Shown here in pieces: positions 15,060 through 22,633 of a stretch of DNA of 32,407 nt (its first letter is position 1; every line of letters begins with the position of its first letter). Position numbers and translations under genes: made by a program. Source of the DNA: an uncultured Mycoplasmatota bacterium (GTDB lineage: Bacteria; Bacillota_I; Bacilli_A; RF39; UBA660); NCBI GenBank assembly GCA_948329525.1, contig CAOJBM010000013.1, positions 1 through 32,407 of the forward strand, read 5' to 3'. Under the pieces are notes generated by a model. That model did not search any database, was not told the DNA's origin, and worked only from the letters and a program-made list of their open reading frames with translations.

Positions 15060-16188
15060 AGCTTTTTTTAAGGTTTTAAACAAAAATAAGTCACCAATTA
15101 TTTTATATACAATAATCTTGATTTGCTTTGGAGCTTTTAACTTCCAAACTAATGATAAAAGTATTTCTTTTGTAGCAGCTAAACCCGATGTTTATATCGT
15201 TAATAATGATACAGAAGAGGGAATAACAGAAAATTTAGTCAACTATATTAAGGATAATAGTAATTTTATAGAATTAGATGAAAATGAATTAGATGATGCC
15301 TTATTCTATCGTGATGTTAACTATATTGTTTATATACCTAAAAATTATCGTAGTGATTTCTTAAATGGTAAGAATCCAAAGTTAGAAGTTAAAAGTACTA
15401 CGGATGCACAAGCTAGTTTTGAAGAAATGCTGCTTGATAGATATTTAAAAGTAGCTAATACCTTACAAGGAATTTATCAAGATGAAGAAGAGTTAATAAG
15501 AGAAATAAATGAAGCTTTAGAAACAGAAGTAAGTGTTGAATTAGATAGCAAAGTAGATGTAACATCCTTATCCAAAGCAACTTTCTTTTATAACTTTTTA
15601 TCTTATAGTATGTTAGCTGGAGTTATTTATGTTATTTGTTTGATTATATCTTCTTTTAATAGCAGAAATGTTCGAAAGAGAATAATTATCAGTAGTATGA
15701 ATTATCAAAAACATAATCGTATTTTACTTTTATCTAATCTTTTATTTGCTTTTACTTTATGGTTAATTTATGTCATTATGAGTATTATTTTATGTGGTAA
15801 TGTTATGTTTACAAATGGGGGAATAATCTATTTAGTTAATTCTCTACTGTTTACTATTATGTCTGTAACTTTAGCTTTATTAATTAGTACGATAGTTAAT
15901 AATAAAGATGCTATTAATGGTATTGTTAATGTTGTTGCTTTGGGTTCTAGTTTCTTATGTGGGGCTTTTGTATCTGTCGAATATTTACCAAGCTTTATTA
16001 TTAAAATAGCTCATTTTTTACCAAGTTATTGGTTTATCAATACTAATGAAATAGTGAAGTATTTAGAAGTATTTAATAGTGATTCTTTAAAACCGATTTT
16101 AATTAATATGGGTATGTTAGTATTGTTTAGTATTTTGTTTATTGTTTTAAATAGTGTTATTTCGAAAAGGAAACAAATAATAGATTAA
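15046..16188 (+). CDS. ABC-2 type permease, second subunit
   Basis: A 380-aa membrane protein with the same plan as the preceding permease: an N-terminal helix (about 17-32), an extracytoplasmic domain (about 40-175) and a C-terminal membrane domain with about five helices. LCGAFVSVEYLPSFIIKIAHFLPSYWF (near 305-330) matches the PxxW/F conserved region of ABC-2 exporters. AGGAGG precedes its ATG, which lies within the first permease gene. The two permeases likely form a heterodimer with the single ATPase. The exported compound is not evident; regulation by TetR suggests a toxic small molecule or antimicrobial peptide. Confidence 0.9.
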   Translation: MTVFKAFFKVLNKNKSPIILYTIILICFGAFNFQTNDKSISFVAAKPDVYIVNNDTEEGITENLVNYIKDNSNFIELDENELDDALFYRDVNYIVYIPKNYRSDFLNGKNPKLEVKSTTDAQASFEEMLLDRYLKVANTLQGIYQDEEELIREINEALETEVSVELDSKVDVTSLSKATFFYNFLSYSMLAGVIYVICLIISSFNSRNVRKRIIISSMNYQKHNRILLLSNLLFAFTLWLIYVIMSIILCGNVMFTNGGIIYLVNSLLFTIMSVTLALLISTIVNNKDAINGIVNVVALGSSFLCGAFVSVEYLPSFIIKIAHFLPSYWFINTNEIVKYLEVFNSDSLKPILINMGMLVLFSILFIVLNSVISKRKQIID

Positions 16189-16199
16189 GAAGAATAGTG

Positions 16200-16442
16200 A
16201 TGTTTAAAATGACTAATAAAACTTATAAAATCATTGAAATTAATAATGATTTAGAAAAAGAAATAGATAATACTCATATAATTATGATGCTTTTGAAACA
16301 ATATGAATATGAACAAAGTTTACCTTTTGCCATTAATGATAAATTACTTTCTGCTTAATAAGAAAGTGAAGATATAATAGATGGAAAAGTTGAAGCTAAA
16401 AGATATAAAAGTTTTGCTGATTTATTAAAGGATGTAGAATAG
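16200..16442 (+). pseudogene. RelB-like antitoxin relic interrupted by two stop codons
   Basis: A frame from ATG 16200 encodes 52 aa and ends in two consecutive TAA codons (16356-16361). The same frame then continues with ESEDIIDGKVEAKRYKSFAD and ends at 16442. The second part has the ...G(K/N)xxAKxYxSFxxLLxDV ending of RelB/DinJ-type antitoxins, and the LPFAINDKLLSA segment before the stops fits the linker of such proteins. No toxin gene follows. I infer a decayed, orphaned antitoxin; only the 52-aa part could be expressed. Confidence 0.5.
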
Positions 16443-16474
16443 AAGTTCAAAATATTTAACATTTGAACTTTTTT
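16443..16474 (+). terminator. Rho-independent terminator
   Basis: A 9-bp stem (AAGTTCAAA 16443-16451 with 16462-16470, 10-base loop) followed by a T-run to 16474. It separates the ABC operon and antitoxin relic from the next operon. The next promoter (-35-like TTAACA in the loop, TATAAT at 16479-16484) begins within it. Confidence 0.8.
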
Positions 16475-16484
16475 ATATTATAAT
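16456..16484 (+). promoter_or_regulatory. Promoter of the Ppx-like/PurA-like operon
   Basis: TTAACA (16456-16461), 17 bp, TATAAT (16479-16484). The -35 lies in the loop of the preceding terminator, a compact terminator-promoter overlap. Confidence 0.6.
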
Positions 16485-16505
16485 TAATTTAGAAAGAAGG
16501 ATATT

Positions 16506-17402
16506 ATGCAGTATTACATTGATTTAGGTTCATCAACAATTAAAGTTTATGGTTATACAAGTGAATTAAAATTACTAGAAGAAAACTCGATTTATTTTAA
16601 AAATGATTTTGATAAGGAAAAGGGGATAAGTGAGGCAAACTTAAATGAGTTATGTACTTATTTTACTAACTTAAAAGAAAAATATGATTTAAAATATGAA
16701 AATACATTTATTTATGTTACTGGTATTTTTAGAGAATTAGTGCAAGAGAAAAAGACTGAATTAGTTAAATTATTTAATGATAAATTTGATTTATATTTTA
16801 ATATTATAAGTCATGGAATTGAAAATTATTATTTAGGAAAAGCATTACAAAATGATTATCAAGATAAAAAAGTATTAATTATAAATATGGGTGGAAAGAC
16901 AACTGAGTTAGTTACTTTTAAAGGGAAAGATATTATTGATACAGTGAATTTAAAAATTGGGGTAGCTGATTTATTAAATAATTTTGATAATGTTAATGAA
17001 AGTATTAGTGGAGTATCAGTTAGTGTTATGGAAGATTTTGTTTTAGATAGATTAAAAGATTTATCTTTAGACCAAGATTATGATTGTGCAATATTTACTG
17101 GTGGTGAGGAACGCTTTGAGTTATTAACCGATTTTAACTTAGTTCCTAATACTTTATTTGACGATGGCATTCATAAATATATGGTTAGTTTTGATGATTA
17201 TGTTGAAGGTACAGAGAAAGTATTTAATGAGATTACAATGGATGAATTATATAAATTAATGCCAGGAAATCCTAAATGGATGGATGGGGCTAGAAGTGGA
17301 GCGATTATTCCTTTAGCATTATTTAGAAAAGGCAATATTCCTTGGATTATACCATCTGATTTGAATTTAATAAATGGTGTAATAAACGATAATTTAAAAT
17401 AA
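16506..17402 (+). CDS. Ppx/GppA-like actin-fold phosphatase homologue
   Basis: A 298-aa protein with the ASKHA (actin/hsp70/sugar kinase) fold elements of exopolyphosphatase/pppGpp phosphatases: phosphate-1 loop YYIDLGSSTIK (3-13), IYVTGIFRE (69-77) in place of the usual ATSAxREA, ISHGIENYYLG (101-111) with a Glu at the position of the catalytic Glu, and phosphate-2 loop INMGGKTTEL (126-135). The C-terminal MDGARSGAIIPLAL resembles the Ppx RADxxxxG region. It has only the two catalytic subdomains, as in short Ppx forms. It stands 19 bases before the PurA-like gene and shares its promoter. Divergence makes the substrate uncertain. Confidence 0.75.
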   Translation: MQYYIDLGSSTIKVYGYTSELKLLEENSIYFKNDFDKEKGISEANLNELCTYFTNLKEKYDLKYENTFIYVTGIFRELVQEKKTELVKLFNDKFDLYFNIISHGIENYYLGKALQNDYQDKKVLIINMGGKTTELVTFKGKDIIDTVNLKIGVADLLNNFDNVNESISGVSVSVMEDFVLDRLKDLSLDQDYDCAIFTGGEERFELLTDFNLVPNTLFDDGIHKYMVSFDDYVEGTEKVFNEITMDELYKLMPGNPKWMDGARSGAIIPLALFRKGNIPWIIPSDLNLINGVINDNLK

Positions 17403-17421
17403 TTTTTTTTGGGGGGTAGGT

Positions 17422-18795
17422 ATGATAAGAAATGTTGTATCTGTAATTGATGGAGCAGCAGGAAGTTGTGGTAAAGCCAAAGTAATTGGAGAAATAGCAA
17501 CTGATAAAAATATCAATCTTGGTGCAAGTGTAACTAATTGTATGCCAAATGCTGGGCATACTTTAGTTGATGAAGAGGGAAAAGCAAGAGTTTTTCGAAA
17601 TATTCCTGTATCGATAGTCAATCCTCATACAGAACTTTTTATTGGACCTGGTTCTGCAATAGATATGGAAATTTTTATTAAAGAATATGAAAGTGTTTTA
17701 GACTTATTGGGTAATCGAAAAATTTATGTTCATGAAATGGTTCCTAAAATATGCGAAAGACATAAAAGATATGAAAGGGAACATGTTAAAAGTGGTTCAA
17801 CATTTAAAGGTTGTGGAGCTGTATTACAAGAGAAAATTATAAGAGATGAAAATTTAGAATTTTTTAGTGGATATAAAAACGCTATTGTTTGTTCTAATGA
17901 TGAATGGTTAGACTTATTACACAAACATTTAGATAATCCCTTAGAATATATCCTATTAGAAGGAAGTCAAGGTTGTGATTTAGACTTAAATCATAGCGGG
18001 AATTATCCTTATGTAACTAGTAGAAATGTTTCTACATCTCAATTATTTGCTGATTCGGGTATTTCTTCGGAATGTTTACTAGAAACTATAATGGTCATAA
18101 GACCATTTCCAATTAGAATTAGTAATATTACTAACAATGGTGATTATATTTATACAGGTACTTATGGTAGAGGAGAAGAACTTACTTGGACGCAAATTAA
18201 TCTAGCCTCAATGTATGGAAGTTATCCTTTTAATGGGGATGTTGAGTGCCTTCCTTATAATATTAATTTAAAATATGTAAAAGAGTTACTTAAAAAATGT
18301 CCCGAAATATATTTAAAACAATTATTTGGAAAAGATTTTAGAAGGGTAAAAATTAATGATTTAAATTTATTACAAATATTAGAACTGGAAAGATTAGTTT
18401 ATAAAGTAAGAGGATTAAGTGAATATGTTACTAAATTTTTAGAGTTACCTATAATTTTAAAAGATTATTTAGAAAATACAATATTTGATTTATCGGAACA
18501 AACTACAGTTACCAAAATGGAACGAAGGGTATTTGATTTATATATTGCTAAGTTAAAAAATAATATTCGAATTAATACACCATCAAATCTTTATTTAAAT
18601 TTTTTCGAGCATTTGGATAGAGAATATATGGGTGAGGTAGGTAACTTTGAAGATTATCATTTTAATAAATATTTAAGAAATTATCTTGATTGGTTGGAAA
18701 ATGAAACTTATGTAGAAATATCGGCTTTAGGAACAGGTGCTAAAAATGGTGAAAGAATTCTAAAGAAAAGTTTGTTAAAAGAGATTGAATATTAA
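17422..18795 (+). CDS. Divergent adenylosuccinate synthetase (PurA) paralogue with altered active site
   Basis: The 457-aa protein is collinear with PurA (about 430 aa): VIDGAAGSCGKAKV (8-21) replaces the GxxGDEGKGK loop; NAGHT (43-47) keeps the catalytic His; GSTFKGCGAVLQEK (125-138) matches the IMP-binding TTGRGIGPAYxDK; LLEGSQGCDLDLNHSGNYPYVTS (178-200) matches EGAQGxxLDxDHGTYPYVTSSN; TYGRGEELTW (247-256) matches TGRxRRxGW; and a C-terminal ISALGTGAKNGE matches the GTP-binding ISTGPDRxE. The catalytic Asp (E. coli Asp13) is Ser15. It is therefore unlikely to be the housekeeping PurA and may use another nucleotide. GGGGGG-type ribosome site precedes the ATG. Operon partner is the Ppx-like gene. 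Confidence 0.78.
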   Translation: MIRNVVSVIDGAAGSCGKAKVIGEIATDKNINLGASVTNCMPNAGHTLVDEEGKARVFRNIPVSIVNPHTELFIGPGSAIDMEIFIKEYESVLDLLGNRKIYVHEMVPKICERHKRYEREHVKSGSTFKGCGAVLQEKIIRDENLEFFSGYKNAIVCSNDEWLDLLHKHLDNPLEYILLEGSQGCDLDLNHSGNYPYVTSRNVSTSQLFADSGISSECLLETIMVIRPFPIRISNITNNGDYIYTGTYGRGEELTWTQINLASMYGSYPFNGDVECLPYNINLKYVKELLKKCPEIYLKQLFGKDFRRVKINDLNLLQILELERLVYKVRGLSEYVTKFLELPIILKDYLENTIFDLSEQTTVTKMERRVFDLYIAKLKNNIRINTPSNLYLNFFEHLDREYMGEVGNFEDYHFNKYLRNYLDWLENETYVEISALGTGAKNGERILKKSLLKEIEY

Positions 18796-18814
18796 TGTTG
18801 AAATTTAAAACGGA

Positions 18815-18843
18815 TTTACTTTTCTTTTAAGATATTTTATACT
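18815..18843 (+). promoter_or_regulatory. Promoter before the sortase gene
   Basis: TTTACT (18815-18820), 17 bp, TATACT (18838-18843), 24 bases before the ATG. The ribosome site is weak. No terminator is visible after the PurA-like gene, so some read-through is possible. Confidence 0.5.
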
Positions 18844-18867
18844 AATTGTTAGAAAGTTGGCTGTACT

Positions 18868-19632
18868 ATGAAAGAGAAGTTAAAAAGATTAAAGGTGCGA
18901 AATGTTATAATAATTATTTTAATAGTAGTCTTTCTTTTTTCTACTTTTAAAATAGTAAGTTTTTATAAAGATATGCATGAAAGTAAAACTGAAGTGGAAG
19001 AATTAGTCGAAGAATATGTTAAAGTAGAAGTTGATGAGGATAATAACAAAGTTGTAACAATTGATTTTGATAAATTAAAGGAAGTTAATAAAGATGTCAT
19101 TGGGTGGATAAGGTATAATGATGAAAAAATTAATTATCCAATCGTTCATACAATTGATAATGATTATTATTTATTAAGGACTTTTACTAGAAAGAGTAAT
19201 CAATCAGGAACTATTTTTATGGATTATCGAAATAAAGGTTTTGATGATAGAAATGTTGTTATTTTTGGTCATGCTCTTTATGATAATACAATGTTTGGTT
19301 CTTTAAGAGAAATGCTAAAAAAAGGTTATTTTGATGATGATAGTAAACGCTTTATTGAAATAATTAATACGGATAATAAGACTTTAACTTATGAGATATT
19401 TAGTTACTATATAATTGAAAAAGAAGAGTATTATATTACAACTTCTTTTGATAGCGATAAAGCATTTACTAGTTTTATAAAAACAATGAAAAGTCGTAGT
19501 AAGAAAAAATTTGATGTTGAAGTAAATACTAGTGATAAAATCCTTACTTTGTCTACTTGTTATGGAACTACTGGGACAACAAAAAGACAAGTGGTGCATG
19601 CTAAGTTAATGAAAAACGAGGTTTTAGAATAA
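18868..19632 (+). CDS. srtB: Class B sortase
   Basis: Membrane-anchored cysteine transpeptidase that attaches surface proteins to the wall. An N-terminal transmembrane helix (about 13-31) precedes a coiled linker and the sortase beta-barrel (about 60-254). Catalytic residues are in place: His135 in IFGHALYDN, Cys231 in TLSTCYG and Arg240 in TTKRQVVHAKL. The TLSTC form and the long helix insert (GSLREMLKKGYFDDD) between His and Cys are class B features. Length (254 aa) is normal. No sorting-signal substrate is encoded next to it; the two membrane-spanning surface proteins in the window lack LPxTG/NPxTN motifs. Confidence 0.93.
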   Translation: MKEKLKRLKVRNVIIIILIVVFLFSTFKIVSFYKDMHESKTEVEELVEEYVKVEVDEDNNKVVTIDFDKLKEVNKDVIGWIRYNDEKINYPIVHTIDNDYYLLRTFTRKSNQSGTIFMDYRNKGFDDRNVVIFGHALYDNTMFGSLREMLKKGYFDDDSKRFIEIINTDNKTLTYEIFSYYIIEKEEYYITTSFDSDKAFTSFIKTMKSRSKKKFDVEVNTSDKILTLSTCYGTTGTTKRQVVHAKLMKNEVLE

Positions 19633-19696
19633 AATTTTATTTAAAAAAGATAGTATATAAGGTATAATAAATGTAACAAATAGGGAGGTTTTGTTT

Positions 19697-20263
19697 ATGC
19701 CAGGAAAAAGAGAAGAATACTTAAGTTGGGACGAAAGTTTTATGGGTGTTGCTATGTTGATGGCTGGAAGAAGTAAAGACCCTTCAACAATAGTAGGTGC
19801 TTGCATTGTAAAAGATAATCGTGTTCTTTCTACAGGATATAATGGTTTAACTAGAAATATGAGTGATGATGTTGTTTATTGGAACTCAACAGGTGAACAA
19901 ACTGGCGAATTAAGTAAAATAAAAAATTCTTGGGTTATTCATGCTGAGCGAAATGCAGTTTATAATTATCGCGGGTCTTTAAAAGATTTACAAGGTAGTA
20001 CTCTTTATGTTACCTTATTTCCTTGTGGGGAATGTGTTAAAACTATAATTCAAATTGGTATAAAAAAGGTTGTGTGGCTTAGAATGTATTCATATCAAGA
20101 AGAAGTTGAAATAAGTAAAATGATGTTAGAAGCAGCAGGAGTTGAAGTATGTGAATTTAACCCTAGTGCTAAATTTGAAAAAAATGAAGTTCAAGAAACA
20201 ACTATGAAAATGCAAAAAATGATAAAAAGATATTCTCCAAAACCAAGTTCTCCTAATAATTAG
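19697..20263 (+). CDS. dCMP deaminase (cytidine/deoxycytidylate deaminase family)
   Basis: A 188-aa zinc-dependent deaminase of the dCMP deaminase/ComEB group, which makes dUMP for dTMP synthesis. Zinc and catalytic residues are visible: His82-Ala-Glu84 in IHAERNA and Cys110/Cys113 in LFPCGECVK. The N-terminal WDESFMGVAMLMAGRSKDPST and the TGYNGL segment are conserved in the group. GGAGG 8 bases before the ATG at 19697 decides the start over TTG 19691. A TATAAT at 19663-19668 supplies a promoter. The C-terminal tail (about 155-188) is Lys/Met-rich and not conserved. Confidence 0.92.
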   Translation: MPGKREEYLSWDESFMGVAMLMAGRSKDPSTIVGACIVKDNRVLSTGYNGLTRNMSDDVVYWNSTGEQTGELSKIKNSWVIHAERNAVYNYRGSLKDLQGSTLYVTLFPCGECVKTIIQIGIKKVVWLRMYSYQEEVEISKMMLEAAGVEVCEFNPSAKFEKNEVQETTMKMQKMIKRYSPKPSSPNN

Positions 20264-20271
20264 GAAAGTTT

Positions 20272-20799
20272 TTATTTTGGCATTCCATAACTTTTAGTTT
20301 GAGTATCATAGAATAAATAATTTTTAGGAGGATTATACGTAAATATAGCAAAAATAATTATGTTAATAAAAATAAGTAAGAAACCAATTAAATTGCTATA
20401 TTTTACTTGATTAGTATTTAAGACTATATAACTTATATAAGAACTAAAAATAAAAGTTAGTAGTAAAATAACAATTGCTATTATGAAGTTGTGTTTAAAT
20501 ATAGAAGTAATAGGAAGATAAAGGATTAAGTAAAACATAATTCCAAATAAAGAAGATATCCCTATTGCTAGAGTAAAATTGTGATAGGGAATATTGAAAC
20601 TTTTATAAAGGAAATATTCAATAATACTTGTAAATATAATAGGCATTGTTATTAATTTCATATGTTCCCAGATACTTTCATTAACTGGGAAAAAGATACT
20701 AGTTATGGGACTAGGAAAAGCTGTGTATAGAAAATGAAATACAACTGATAATAGTAAACATAAAACTACAGAAATAATTTTTATTTTTGTCATAAGCAT
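20272..20799 (-). CDS. DUF6512 family membrane protein
   Basis: A membrane protein of about 175 aa with five to six hydrophobic helices. The segment FFPVNESIWEHMKLITMPI (about 37-55) matches the PVNES-WEH-KL signature of DUF6512, and the end TYNPPKNYLFYDTQTKSYG fits the family's C-terminal N-P-P...D motif. Function is unknown. TTG 20802, ATG 20799 and ATG 20793 are all possible starts and none has a good ribosome site; ATG 20799 was chosen. It converges on the dCMP deaminase gene, with 8 bases between the stops. Confidence 0.85.
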   Translation of the reverse strand: MLMTKIKIISVVLCLLLSVVFHFLYTAFPSPITSIFFPVNESIWEHMKLITMPIIFTSIIEYFLYKSFNIPYHNFTLAIGISSLFGIMFYLILYLPITSIFKHNFIIAIVILLLTFIFSSYISYIVLNTNQVKYSNLIGFLLIFINIIIFAIFTYNPPKNYLFYDTQTKSYGMPK

Positions 20800-20847
20800 C
20801 AATAAATATTATGTTAATTTAAGAATTTTAGACCATTTATTAGAATG

Positions 20848-20887
20848 TGCAAAAAAATTGCATATATTTTTAGTTTAGTGGTATACT
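20848..20887 (+). promoter_or_regulatory. Promoter of the AAA/RloB pair with inverted repeat at -35
   Basis: TTGCAT (20858-20863), 18 bp, TATACT (20882-20887). TGCAA (20848-20852) and TTGCA (20858-20862) form an inverted repeat that includes the -35 box, a possible operator. Confidence 0.5.
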
Positions 20888-20908
20888 ATTAGCAAGGGAG
20901 GTTGTTAT

Positions 20909-22054
20909 ATGTTAATATCGTTTATGGTTAATGGCTATAAAGCTTTTAATAATGCAGCTAAAATATCTTTTAAAGGTAATAAACATATTTCTAACAAAGA
21001 TTATGTTTTTGATAATGGAATATTAAAGTCTGCTATTATTTACGGGCCAAATAATACAGGGAAATCATCATTTATTGATTCTATTACTGTTTTAAAAAGA
21101 ACTATTTTAGATGGTAATTTATCCCTAGATTTAACAAAAATAGATTTTGATTATAACTTTTTTAAAGAAAAAAAGGAAATATCTTATGAGATAAAATTTG
21201 AAGAAAATAAAAAAGTATACCATTATTTTCTATCATTTAGTTATGATGAAGGTATAACTGAAGAAAAATTATTGGTTGACAATATTGAAATATTTGATTT
21301 AAATAAAAAAAATAATAATTCTGCTTTAAATAGTATTATAGATACTTTTAAATTATATAAAAATAAATTAATTATTTCAGTTTTACCTAGTAATTATAAA
21401 ATGTATACTGATGCTTTTTTTAGCTTTTTTAATAAAATGGAAATAATTGATAAAAATGTTAATTTTAGTGACATTGTGGAATTAATTTCAACATTATCCA
21501 AAAAAGAAATGAAGTTATTTAATGAACTAATTTTAGCAGCTGATATTAGTATTGAAAAGGTGGAATATATCGAAGATTTTTCCAAAAATAAAGTATTTAA
21601 TTTATTATCACATTATAAAATGAATAATAATCATAGTGTAATGTTTTCTAGTATTAGTGATTCTTCTGGTACTCAAATATTTATGGCATATATTGCTAAA
21701 ATAATTAAGCTAAAGAAAACAGGAGGAATTTTAATAATTGATGAAATAGATAGAAGTTTACACACATTACTTAGTAAAAGCTTAATTACATTATTTAATG
21801 CAACAGAAAATAAAAATATTCAACTACTTACAACATCACACGATTTAGAATTACTAGATTGCTTAAATTTATTTAGAAAAGACCAAATATGGTTTACTTA
21901 TAAAGATAATAAGCAAGTATATTTTTATTCCTTAAATGATTTTAAACCAGCTTTAGATAAACAAGTTAGAAATAAAACCATGATTAGTTATTTAAAAGGA
22001 ACGTTTGGAGCGTTACCTCATCCTAATATAGAAGAAGTTTTTTATGAAGATTAA
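20909..22054 (+). CDS. AAA family ATPase, RloA/AbiLi-like (AAA_15/AAA_21)
   Basis: A 381-aa SMC/ABC-type ATPase. Walker A IYGPNNTGKSS is at 44-54, an ABC-like signature DSSGTQ at 251-256, Walker B GGILIIDEIDRSLHTLL at 272-288 with Glu279, and the switch His311 in TTSHDLELLD. The end YLKGTFGALPHPN is typical of COG1106 proteins paired with a TOPRIM/RloB partner. GGGAGG precedes the ATG. The next gene begins 11 bases inside this one, so the products are co-translated and probably form one complex. Such pairs occur as RloAB beside type I restriction loci and as the lactococcal AbiL abortive-infection system. I infer an anti-phage role. Confidence 0.85.
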   Translation: MLISFMVNGYKAFNNAAKISFKGNKHISNKDYVFDNGILKSAIIYGPNNTGKSSFIDSITVLKRTILDGNLSLDLTKIDFDYNFFKEKKEISYEIKFEENKKVYHYFLSFSYDEGITEEKLLVDNIEIFDLNKKNNNSALNSIIDTFKLYKNKLIISVLPSNYKMYTDAFFSFFNKMEIIDKNVNFSDIVELISTLSKKEMKLFNELILAADISIEKVEYIEDFSKNKVFNLLSHYKMNNNHSVMFSSISDSSGTQIFMAYIAKIIKLKKTGGILIIDEIDRSLHTLLSKSLITLFNATENKNIQLLTTSHDLELLDCLNLFRKDQIWFTYKDNKQVYFYSLNDFKPALDKQVRNKTMISYLKGTFGALPHPNIEEVFYED

Positions 22055-22523
22055 AGAAGATATATTTCTTATTTATGAAGGTTTAACTGAGGATAAATTT
22101 TTAAATCATTTAATTAATATTTATGAAAATAAATTTAATGTGATTCTAGTAAAAGCTAATGGTGTTGATAAGATAAAAGATAAGTATAAAAAGAAAAAGA
22201 AGACTTTTAATTATTCAAGGTACGCTTTGATGTACGATTTAGATGGGAAGAAAACGATTGATGATATTAAAAAACAATATGAAGGAATAGATTTATCAAA
22301 CACAACATTTTATTTTGTTAATCCTAATTTTGAGCTAGTTTTATTAATGGGGAAGACTAATAATCCTAATATTTATAATATTAATAAAGAAATTGAAAGT
22401 TATTATGGTGTTAAAGAGTATAGGAAACAAGAAAAACAGATAAATAAAATAATGAAACAATTAAAGAATGAAGAAATAAATAATATTTTTAAGCGATTAA
22501 AATTAATTAGTAGAAATGATTAG
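22044..22523 (+). CDS. RloB-like TOPRIM nuclease candidate (AbiLii-like)
   Basis: A 159-aa protein with a TOPRIM-type core: YEGLTEDKFL (11-20) supplies Glu12 and Glu16, and ALMYDLDGKK (61-70) supplies Asp65 and Asp67, the metal-binding D-x-D. NPNFELVLLM (about 91-100) matches the N-P-x-F-E-L-W-L block of RloB (PF13707). It is shorter than typical RloB (about 200 aa), mainly in the C-terminal part. It lies directly behind, and overlapping, the AAA ATPase gene. By family knowledge it is the probable effector nuclease; target and trigger are unknown. Confidence 0.8.
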   Translation: MKIKEDIFLIYEGLTEDKFLNHLINIYENKFNVILVKANGVDKIKDKYKKKKKTFNYSRYALMYDLDGKKTIDDIKKQYEGIDLSNTTFYFVNPNFELVLLMGKTNNPNIYNINKEIESYYGVKEYRKQEKQINKIMKQLKNEEINNIFKRLKLISRND

Positions 22524-22633
22524 ATCTTCTAATTACTATGACTTATTTAATAAAATAGTTGTTTATAATGAAAAAAAGTAAATCTTTTCTTTTTTTATTT
22601 ATTAAATTTGTTATAATAATTAAGGTGGTAGAA

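Noticed and set aside
16506-20263. A complete phage-type Z-DNA (2-aminoadenine) cluster
   Set aside because: There is a PurA paralogue with Ser at the Asp position and a dCMP deaminase, but no DatZ, MazZ or DpoZ-like gene, and the deaminase has its own promoter and is separated by a sortase gene.
22559-22633. N-terminal hydrophobic extension of Tex from a TTG
   Set aside because: The segment contains the TATAAT promoter and lacks a ribosome site; Tex is cytoplasmic and the ATG at 22634 has a GGTGG site.
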